Origin: Candidatus Rifleibacteriota bacterium
GTDB taxonomy: Bacteria; UBP17; UBA6191; JACPRK01
Direction: 5' to 3'
Assembly: GCA_016213865.1 (NCBI GenBank)
Contig: JACQZL010000063.1
Coordinates: forward strand, 1-5,391
Length of the DNA stretch: 5,391 bases
The notes beneath the pieces are model-generated. The model ran no database searches. It was not told the origin of the DNA and was given only the letters and a program-made list of their open reading frames with translations. The number at the start of each line of letters is the position of its first letter. Position 1 is the first letter of the stretch. A program made the translations under genes and the position numbers. Positions 1-4,842 of the stretch are shown piece by piece.

Positions 1-2
1 AC

Positions 3-884
3 GAGTTCGAGATCGGCAACCTCGATTCGATCACCGAGATCCCGGACACCAAGTACGAGCCGATCCGGGCGACGCCCAATTATCCTGGGATCATCCAGGA
101 GATGCCCACACTCTACATCGCCAGCATGGGGTTCAACTGCACCCGGAAGCCCTTCGACGACAAGCGCGTGCGCCAGGCCTTCAACCACGCCATCCGTCGC
201 GACGTGATCCTCAACGTGATCCGCCGAGGCCGCGGCATCCTGGCGCGCGGGATCTTGCCGCCCGGCCTCCCGGCCTACGACCCGACCTTGCCGGGCTACG
301 ACTACAATCCCGCCCGGGCCCGCGAGCTCCTGAAGGAGGCCGGCTACGACGACCCGGCCAAGCTGGGCCCCATCGAGTACTGGTACAACGCCACCGGCCC
401 GAACGATCCGAACTCCAAGCTGGCCGAGGTCATCCAGCAGAACCTGCGGGAGCTCGGCGTCGAGGTGAAGCTGCAGAGCACCGAGTGGGGGACCTACCTC
501 AAGAAGATGGAGCGGGGCGAGCTGGCCTTCCTCAAGACCGGCTGGGTCGCCGACTACCCGGACCCGGACAACTTCCTCTACGTCCTCTTCCACACTTCGA
601 TGCGCGGTGCGGCGGGCAACCACTCCTACTACACGAACCCCGAGGTCGACGCGCTGCTCGAGCGCGGGCGCACCAGCATGGACCCGAAGGTGCGCCTGGA
701 GGTCTACCGCAAGACCGAACGGCTCATCGTCGCCGATGCCCCCTGGCTGCCGCTCTACCACCCCAAGCAGGTCTACATGCACCAGAGGTACGTGAAGGAC
801 GCGAAGCTCTCGGCGATGGGGCCCGACGCGATGAGGCTGCGGCATGTCTGGTTGGACCGCTCGCAGATGCCCAAGGGGAACTGA
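3..884 (+). CDS. Periplasmic peptide-binding protein of an ABC importer (SBP family 5), C-terminal part
   Basis: This is the 3' end of a solute-binding protein that captures a peptide-like ligand in the periplasm and hands it to the permeases encoded next. The frame is open from the left edge, so the true start, signal peptide and N-terminal lobe lie outside; 293 residues are visible, against roughly 500-550 for whole family members. Family hallmarks are seen: KPFDDKRVRQAFNHAIRRD at about 147-205, the segment SYYTNPEVDALLERG near 624-668, and the terminal DAPWLPLYHPKQVYMH region near 734-783, all typical of DppA/OppA-type proteins (Pfam SBP_bac_5). An internal ATG at 102 is not the start, because the upstream codons continue the family-like sequence. 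The ligand cannot be told from this half; dipeptides, oligopeptides, nickel complexes and glycosides are all handled by this family. An AAGGGGAA run near the stop (873-880) may serve the next gene. Confidence 0.92.
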   Translation, partial: EFEIGNLDSITEIPDTKYEPIRATPNYPGIIQEMPTLYIASMGFNCTRKPFDDKRVRQAFNHAIRRDVILNVIRRGRGILARGILPPGLPAYDPTLPGYDYNPARARELLKEAGYDDPAKLGPIEYWYNATGPNDPNSKLAEVIQQNLRELGVEVKLQSTEWGTYLKKMERGELAFLKTGWVADYPDPDNFLYVLFHTSMRGAAGNHSYYTNPEVDALLERGRTSMDPKVRLEVYRKTERLIVADAPWLPLYHPKQVYMHQRYVKDAKLSAMGPDAMRLRHVWLDRSQMPKGN

Positions 885-893
885 CCTCCGCCC

Positions 894-2045
894 TTGTTCG
901 TCTACACGCTTCGGCGGCTGGTCTTCGCGGTGGGCGTCATCTGGGCCGTCTACACGCTGACGTTCTGCCTGGCGCACATCGAGATCTTCAACCCGGCGCT
1001 CAACACCGTGCAGGGCTGGCTGGGAGTCCCCGAAGCTCGCCACACCAAGCTGGGGATGGCCGACCCGGTCCGGCTGATGCTGGGCCAGCACGGCGACGTG
1101 AACACGGTCGAGCGCATCCGCGAGGAGTACGGGCTGAACGACCCCATCCTCCTGAACACGCGGGCGTTCCGCACCGGGGCGTTCTTCGCGGCCGCCACGT
1201 GGGGCCAGTTCCTCTCCGACCAGCGCCACAAGACCCAGTACTTCCGCCACCTCCTGAATGCCGTCCTCGACTTCGACCTGGGCAAGACCTTCCGCAAGCG
1301 CGAATCGGTGGCCGAGATCATCGCCACCGGCGCGCTCAACACGGTCCGGCTGGCGCTGGCGGCCATCGTCATAGCGGCCGTCCTGGGCCTGGCGCTCGGC
1401 ATCCTCTCGGCGGTCTACCAGGACACCTGGATCGACCGGACGGCGATGGTCGGGGCGATCCTCGGCATTTCGGTGCCGGTCTACCTGGTCGGTCTCCTGA
1501 TGATCCTGGTCTTCATCAAGCAGTTGCGGTGGATTCCCGGCATCGGCATGGAGGAGTCGCTCCTCCCCTGGCTGGTGATCGACTTCCCGTGGTTCCTCGT
1601 GCCTCCCGGCTGGACGCTGGAGGTGCAACTGCCCACGTACCTGGTGCTGCCGGCGCTGGCGCTGGGCGTGCGGCCGGGCGCGGCCCTGGCTCGAATGATG
1701 CGCACGACCATGCTCGAGGTCATCCGCCAGGACTACGTGCGCACGGCCCGGGCCAAGGGCCTCAGCGAGTGGAAGGTCGTGATGAAACACGCGGTGCGCA
1801 ACGCCCTCATCCCCGTCGTCACCATCCTGGGGCTCGAGCTGGCGGGCCTCCTGACAGGCGCCATCCTTACCGAGACGGTCTTCGCCTACCCGGGCCTGGG
1901 CTTCCAGGCCTGGAACGCCCTCAAGGACTTCGACGTGCCCCTCATCATGGGCACGGTCCTCTTCGTCTCGATCATCTATGTCGTGGCCAACCTCCTCGTC
2001 GACCTCTCCTATGCCTTCCTCGATCCGCGCATCCGCTACAGTTGA
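894..2045 (+). CDS. DppB-type inner-membrane permease of a peptide ABC importer
   Basis: This is one of the two membrane subunits that form the translocation path for the substrate delivered by the upstream binding protein. The start is TTG at 894: the stop of the upstream gene is in the same frame 9 nt before it, and the N-terminus FVYTLRRLVFAVGVIW is the usual beginning of DppB proteins. A possible Shine-Dalgarno, AAGGGGAA (873-880), lies 13 nt upstream, slightly far. Membrane segments are visible at about residues 8-28, 150-175, 184-208, 248-268, 305-330 and 350-372. The ATPase-contacting EAA loop is about residues 280-310 (DYVRTARAKGLSEWKVVMKH), and the C-terminus DPRIRYS is typical. At 383 residues it is longer than the usual 305-340. 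The excess sits in the periplasmic loop after the first membrane segment (about residues 30-148), which contains an aromatic/charged stretch, WGQFLSDQRHKTQYFRHLLN. The substrate is unknown. Confidence 0.93.
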   Translation: MFVYTLRRLVFAVGVIWAVYTLTFCLAHIEIFNPALNTVQGWLGVPEARHTKLGMADPVRLMLGQHGDVNTVERIREEYGLNDPILLNTRAFRTGAFFAAATWGQFLSDQRHKTQYFRHLLNAVLDFDLGKTFRKRESVAEIIATGALNTVRLALAAIVIAAVLGLALGILSAVYQDTWIDRTAMVGAILGISVPVYLVGLLMILVFIKQLRWIPGIGMEESLLPWLVIDFPWFLVPPGWTLEVQLPTYLVLPALALGVRPGAALARMMRTTMLEVIRQDYVRTARAKGLSEWKVVMKHAVRNALIPVVTILGLELAGLLTGAILTETVFAYPGLGFQAWNALKDFDVPLIMGTVLFVSIIYVVANLLVDLSYAFLDPRIRYS

Positions 2046-2082
2046 CCGCCGCCGACACCCGATACCACCGTCACACCCGCAC

Positions 2083-2118
2083 GGACCCGAACGCGCCGGA
2101 CGTGGGAACGACCGCTCG
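2083..2118. repeat. 36-bp direct repeat, copy 1
   Basis: The unit begins GGACCCGAACGCGCC and ends ACGACCGCTCG. It is identical over 36 bases to 2148-2183. The match stops at 2082 versus 2147 (C/T) on the left and at 2119 versus 2184 (T/C) on the right. An ACGAC/GTCGT stem (2108-2112 with 2118-2122, loop CGCTC) straddles the right end of this copy only. Confidence 0.95.
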
Positions 2119-2147
2119 TCGTGCGATTCCAAGGTCCGGTCGTGGAT

Positions 2148-2183
2148 GGACCCGAACGCGCCGGACGTGGGAACGACCGCTCG
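2148..2183. repeat. 36-bp direct repeat, copy 2
   Basis: This is the second perfect copy, offset by 65 bases from the first and separated from it by 29 unrelated bases (2119-2147). It is followed by CTGACGCTCGCGG, so that CGCTCG recurs as a short direct repeat at 2179-2193. Two copies with a fixed period look like a dispersed repeat family or a local duplication, not a CRISPR array. Confidence 0.95.
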
Positions 2184-2227
2184 CTGACGCTCGCGGCTAA
2201 CTAACACGTGACACCTGACACCTCCCA

Positions 2228-3229
2228 ATGACCGTCACCATCGACTACTCCAGCCCCCTCACGTGGCTGCGCCTTGCGCTGGCGTTTCTGGCCGTCCTGG
2301 CCATACTGGCGCCGCTCGTGCCCACCCCGCGGGCCACCAGTCTCTGGATGGACGCCTGGAAGCGGCTCAAGCGCAACCGCAACGCAATGGCCGGCTACTT
2401 GATCGTGCTGGGGCTGGTGCTGGTGGCGTGCCTGGCCAACTGGATCGGCCGCTACACACCGTCGTACCAGGACTATGACGCGCTTCAGGCGCGTGCCGTC
2501 GCCATTCGCGAGGCGGCGACCCAGCCCGGGCTCCGGGCGCCCGATATGACCGCCCGCCACTGGCTCGGCGTCGACAACCTGGGTCGCGACAACTACGCGC
2601 GGATGGTCCACGGCAGCGTCATCAGCCTCGAGGTGGCGCTCATCAGCCAGGGGGTCGCGATCCTCATCGGGATGCTGCTGGGGCTCGTGGCCGGCTTCTA
2701 CGGAGGCTGGATCGATGCGCTGTTGATGGGGTTCACCGAGGTCATCCTGGCTTTCCCGTTCCTGCTGCTGGTGATGACAGTCATCGCCGTCTTCGGCATC
2801 CCCAGCATCGAGATGATCTTCGTCATCATCGGCCTGGTCGGCTGGCCGTCGGTGGCGCGCGTCATCCGCGCCCAGGTGCTCAGTCTCAAGCAGAAGGAGT
2901 TCGTCGAGGCGGCGCGCGCTCTGGGGGCCTCGGATTTGCGGATCCTCTTCCAGCACCTGACGCCGAATGTCCTGGCGCCCGTCATCGTCCAGGCCAGCCT
3001 GGGAATGGCCGGCGCGATCCTCTCCGAGGCGAGCCTCTCGTTCCTGGGCTTCGGCGCGCAGGAGCCGACCCCCTCCTGGGGACTGATGGTCGCCAAGGCC
3101 CAGGGGGACCTCGACCCGCTCTGGTGGCTGTCGATCTTTCCGGGCCTGTGCATCATGCTGGCCGTCTTCGGCTTCAACCTGCTGGGCGACGGCCTGCGCG
3201 ACGCGCTCGATCCCCGGATGAAGAGCTGA
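2228..3229 (+). CDS. DppC-type inner-membrane permease of a peptide ABC importer
   Basis: This is the second membrane subunit of the importer and the partner of the DppB-type protein. The core is classical: KRLKRNRNAMAGYLIVLGLV at about residues 45-64 (the usual N-terminal signature and membrane segment), then RHWLGVDNLGRDNYARM near 112-128, several membrane segments, the EAA loop EFVEAARALGASDLRILFQH from residue 224, and the family C-terminus GLRDALDPRMKS. The protein is 333 residues, against about 280-300 usually. The extra part is residues 1-40, including a hydrophobic stretch (about 13-32, WLRLALAFLAVLAILAPLVP) before the usual signature. ATG 2228 is the most upstream start possible, since an in-frame TGA lies at 2216-2218. 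No purine-rich ribosome site precedes it. M41 (ATG 2348) is an alternative start that would give a standard-length protein, but it also lacks a clear site. Its stop overlaps the next start. Confidence 0.92.
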   Translation: MTVTIDYSSPLTWLRLALAFLAVLAILAPLVPTPRATSLWMDAWKRLKRNRNAMAGYLIVLGLVLVACLANWIGRYTPSYQDYDALQARAVAIREAATQPGLRAPDMTARHWLGVDNLGRDNYARMVHGSVISLEVALISQGVAILIGMLLGLVAGFYGGWIDALLMGFTEVILAFPFLLLVMTVIAVFGIPSIEMIFVIIGLVGWPSVARVIRAQVLSLKQKEFVEAARALGASDLRILFQHLTPNVLAPVIVQASLGMAGAILSEASLSFLGFGAQEPTPSWGLMVAKAQGDLDPLWWLSIFPGLCIMLAVFGFNLLGDGLRDALDPRMKS

Positions 3230-3726
3230 TGACTGCGCCGGACCCGCGCACCGTTGCCCGGTGCTCCGTGCGGCCAACAAGGAAGCTGGGCGCGGCCCTG
3301 GCGGCCGCCCTGCTCCTGCAACTGGCTGAGGCCTCCGCGCTCGAGCCGGCGGGCGAGCCTCAACTGGCCCGTTATCTCGTCGGGGCCGCCGGGGATGCGG
3401 CGGTCGCGCGCGGAGGCGGGGTGCTGCTGGTCGGCGGGGGCGACCCTCCTACCGAATCGCTCCGGTGGATGCTCGAGCAAGCCTCGGCGGGCGACGTCGT
3501 CGTCCTCGGGGCCTCCGGCGGGCGCGGTTTCGACGCGGAACTGCAAAAGAGCGGCCCGCTCCACTCGGTGCGGTCGTTCGTCTTGAACGGCCGGGGGCGG
3601 CCTCCGATCCGGCGCTGCTGCGGGCCCTCCGTGGCGCGCAAGTGTGGGAGGAGGTTCGACCCATCTGGTCGGTGCCGAGATCCACTGCCAGGTCAGGGAC
3701 ATGCACCCACCCACCGCCGGAGCTGA
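3229..3726 (+). pseudogene. Truncated, frameshifted S51-type peptidase (cyanophycinase-like), exported
   Basis: The gene starts with ATG 3229, sharing one base with the DppC stop (TGATG), so translation would be coupled to the transporter. The first residues look like an export signal: arginines, then GAALAAALLLQLAEASA, with an A-S-A cleavage site near residue 38. The mature part, GGGVLLVGGGDPPTESLRWM and then ASAGDVVVLGASGGRGFD, resembles the start of peptidase S51/cyanophycinase-like proteins, which cleave aspartyl peptides. Near 3593-3600 (a five-G run) the family-like sequence moves to the next frame: ASDPALLRALRGAQ is read at 3600-3641, where the original frame becomes Arg/Cys-rich noise. 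Homology then ends near 3640, before the expected GGDQ and GTSAG regions, so the catalytic Ser and His are absent. Whole members are about 280-350 residues. I infer a decayed gene cut by a deletion or insertion. The family call rests on pattern recall and is moderately sure. Confidence 0.62.
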
Positions 3727-3727
3727 C

Positions 3728-3756
3728 TTGGCAACCGCGCCGTGCGAAGGTACTCT
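3728..3756 (+). promoter_or_regulatory. Putative sigma-70 promoter of the toxin-antitoxin pair
   Basis: TTGGCA (3728-3733; five of six bases match TTGACA) and TACTCT (3751-3756; it keeps the key TA and final T of TATAAT) are separated by exactly 17 bp. Transcription would begin near 3763, about 43 nt before the antitoxin ATG. It sits in a local GC dip: 45 of 90 bases at 3741-3830 are G or C. This is inferred from sequence only. Confidence 0.42.
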
Positions 3757-3783
3757 GAGCATGGTATGTGAATCACGTAGTCT

Positions 3784-3790
3784 GGAGAGG
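3784..3790 (+). promoter_or_regulatory. Ribosome binding site of the antitoxin
   Basis: GGAGAGG is the best Shine-Dalgarno match in the region. It lies 15 nt before ATG 3806, longer than ideal. GGAGA (3784-3788) could pair with TCTCT (3796-3800), G-T pair included, in a small hairpin that would bring the site closer to the start or hide it. It is downstream of the other in-frame ATG (3761), which argues for the 3806 start. Confidence 0.45.
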
Positions 3791-3805
3791 ACTCGTCTCT
3801 TCGAA

Positions 3806-4039
3806 ATGAAACGCAACTTGACCCTGGCAATCGACGAAGAGGTACTGATCCGCGCCCGCGTGGCCGCGATACGGCAGCATCAGTCGGTCACAGCCCTGGT
3901 CCGCCAGTTCCTGGTGCAGCTTGCCGGCGGAGACCGCCAGCACTCCGGTGCCTTGCGGCGCCTGGCCCGGCTGATGGACCGCAGGCCGCTCGAGGTCGGC
4001 CGGAAGCGCTGGACGCGCGACGAGCTCCATGAGCGCTGA
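3806..4039 (+). CDS. VapB-type ribbon-helix-helix antitoxin
   Basis: A 77-residue protein expected to bind and neutralise the PIN toxin encoded next and to repress their shared promoter. The N-terminus fits a ribbon-helix-helix DNA-binding fold: a short strand (KRNLTLAID, residues 2-10), helix A (about 11-24, EEVLIRARVAAIRQ) and helix B (about 27-41, SVTALVRQFLVQLAG). The basic tail (RRPLEVGRKRWTRDELHER) would be the toxin-binding part. The start is ATG 3806, because the family begins with MKxxLTL just before the strand; an in-frame ATG at 3761 would add 15 residues with no family resemblance and would start upstream of the inferred transcript. The last 11 bases overlap the toxin start, the usual arrangement that couples their synthesis. 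The exact antitoxin subfamily is not resolved; it is similar in style to DUF6364/VapB proteins. Confidence 0.82.
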   Translation: MKRNLTLAIDEEVLIRARVAAIRQHQSVTALVRQFLVQLAGGDRQHSGALRRLARLMDRRPLEVGRKRWTRDELHER

Positions 4040-4490
4040 CTCGTTCTTCGACACCAACGTCCTGGTCTACGCGTTCGATCGAGGTGAGCCCAGGAAGCAG
4101 GCCCTCGCGGCCGCCCTCGTCCAGGAGGCCGGCAAGGCCGGGACTGCCGTCCTCAGCACCCAGGTCCTTCAGGAGTTCTTCGTCACCGTTACGCGGAAGC
4201 TAGCGGTCCCGATGGAGGTGTCCGACGCTCGCGCCGCCGTCGCGGACTTTGCTCAGCTCCGCGTGGTGGAGATCGACGTCCCACTCATTCTCGAAGCCAT
4301 CGACCGGGCGTCGACCCTTCGGATTTCCTTCTGGGATGCGCTGATCGTCACAGCCGCCCTGGCCGCGGGATGCCGGACCCTGTACACGGAGGACCTATCA
4401 GACAACACCGTGCTCGAGGGACTGCGGTTCGCGAACCCGTTCAAGTCCGCGGCGCTACCGGTCGGTACGAAGTCCAGGCCACGGAAGTGA
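4029..4490 (+). CDS. vapC: VapC-type PIN-domain ribonuclease toxin
   Basis: A 153-residue PIN-domain protein, expected to be a Mg2+-dependent ribonuclease that slows growth by cutting RNA (in studied members tRNA or rRNA) when the antitoxin is lost. The acidic residues of the PIN active site are all visible: D8 in FFDTNVLVYAFD, E49 in VLQEFF, D103 in FWDALIVTAA and D122 in YTEDL. Length and order fit the family, and nothing suggests inactivation. ATG 4029 overlaps the end of the antitoxin by 11 bp. The aspartate motif begins only seven residues in, so no other start is plausible. There is no separate promoter. The RNA target cannot be predicted from sequence. The short tail after FANPF (SAALPVGTKSRPRK) is basic and not conserved. 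Confidence 0.9.
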   Translation: MSADSFFDTNVLVYAFDRGEPRKQALAAALVQEAGKAGTAVLSTQVLQEFFVTVTRKLAVPMEVSDARAAVADFAQLRVVEIDVPLILEAIDRASTLRISFWDALIVTAALAAGCRTLYTEDLSDNTVLEGLRFANPFKSAALPVGTKSRPRK

Positions 4491-4680
4491 GCCCTCGGTT
4501 GCTCGCCAGCTTGCCGAACAGGTGGCCGGCGACGGGGTCGACCTGGCCAACGCGGCGGGCTTTCGAACCAGGCAGGCGGTGCTGCCCGCGGGCGCTTGCG
4601 TCAGGGTCCACTCGAAGGCCACGACCCCGGTCGTCGCTGCGGTGCTGCTCTTCCCCGGGGTCGGCGCGGAGGGAGCCGTC

Positions 4681-4700
4681 CAGGTCGATCGGGTGACCTG
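4681..4700. repeat. Inverted repeat, 6-bp arms and 8-nt loop
   Basis: CAGGTC (4681-4686) and GACCTG (4695-4700) are perfect inverted arms around GATCGGGT. They could form a hairpin or be a binding site for a dimeric regulator. No function is evident; 6-bp arms can occur by chance. Confidence 0.4.
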
Positions 4701-4715
4701 TCAGGAACGAGACTC

Positions 4716-4738
4716 CCGTCGTCACGGCCGTGGGACGG
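4716..4738. repeat. Inverted repeat centred on CACGGCCGTG
   Basis: The 10-bp palindrome CACGGCCGTG (4723-4732) is extended outward by T4722-G4733 and then, past a bulged G4721, by CCGTC (4716-4720) with GACGG (4734-4738). This makes about 11 pairs in all. No T-tract follows, so it is not a standard intrinsic terminator; a dimeric protein site or a structural RNA element is possible. Confidence 0.45.
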
Positions 4739-4830
4739 ACGAGAGGCGGCTGGTTCTCGGTGGCCAGGCGGGTCCGTGCGGTCGTTACGGCCCGACCGGC
4801 GCCCCCGACTTCGCCGCCGCGCCGAGGTAT

Positions 4831-4842
4831 CATGCAGGCATG
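4831..4842. promoter_or_regulatory. Inverted repeat and -10-like box at the nuclease start codon
   Basis: CATGC (4831-4835) and GCATG (4838-4842) are perfect arms around AG, with the ATG start (4840-4842) inside the right arm. TATCAT (4828-4833) resembles a -10 box. If used, transcription would begin at or near 4840, giving a leaderless or nearly leaderless message. No -35 match is seen at the right distance, and GAGGT (4824-4828) could instead act as a ribosome site in a longer transcript. Confidence 0.3.

Larger units (their letters stand above)
2046..2227. other. Repeat-bearing non-coding spacer inside the transporter operon
   Basis: This 182-nt gap separates two permease genes that normally sit within a few bases of each other. 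It holds a perfect 36-bp direct repeat (listed separately), then short tandem duplications: CTAA twice at 2197-2204 and TGACACC twice at 2209-2222, with a CACGTG palindrome at 2205-2210. A bulged hairpin can form at 2105-2130 (GGAA and CGAC pairing with GTCG and TTCC), and GGTCC (2133-2137) can pair with GGACC (2148-2152). No T-run follows either, so neither is a standard terminator. No start site or plausible small gene is seen. The composition fits an inserted dispersed repeat or a processed intercistronic element; which of these cannot be settled here. Confidence 0.7.
4491..4839. other. 349-nt stretch without a recognisable gene
   Basis: No family is recognised in any frame. A + strand frame is open from before 4522 into the nuclease gene, and a - strand frame is open over about 4441-4833, but neither has a convincing start, ribosome site or known domain. 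In such GC-rich DNA long open frames are common by chance. The stretch is rich in inverted repeats: ACGACC/GGTCGT at 4621-4634, CAGGTC/GACCTG at 4681-4700, and the bulged stem at 4716-4738. No T-run follows any of them. It may be a decayed gene or the flank of the downstream element. Confidence 0.5.

Noticed and set aside
2105..2152. An intrinsic terminator between DppB and DppC
   Set aside because: The short stems are not followed by a T-run, and ending transcription inside the transporter operon is unlikely.
2083..2183. A CRISPR-like repeat-spacer-repeat unit
   Set aside because: There are only two repeats, one 29-nt gap, no further units and no cas genes, and it lies within an operon spacer.
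485..2200. A 571-codon open frame on the + strand overlapping the binding protein and DppB
   Set aside because: It is a shadow frame: its product is rich in Arg, Gly, Pro and Ala with no domain, while the overlapped frames encode clear family proteins.
3644..3805. An antitoxin reading frame extended upstream to 3644 or 3761
   Set aside because: The upstream residues show no family resemblance, the ribosome-site-like GGAGAGG lies downstream of both starts, and the family begins at the MKRNLTL segment.
2201..3816. Long - strand open frames (2201-3280 and 2698-3816) opposite DppC and the S51 pseudogene
   Set aside because: They are antisense to a well-supported permease, low in complexity and without recognisable domains; this is typical of high-GC DNA.
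4441..4833. A - strand gene of 130 codons after the toxin gene
   Set aside because: It has no recognisable domain and overlaps the toxin's 3' end. I could not exclude a decayed gene, so the stretch is listed as unassigned.
4522..4839. An N-terminal extension of the nuclease gene from 4522
   Set aside because: The frame is open, but its residues show no domain and the family-like sequence begins near 4840, where a start codon is available.
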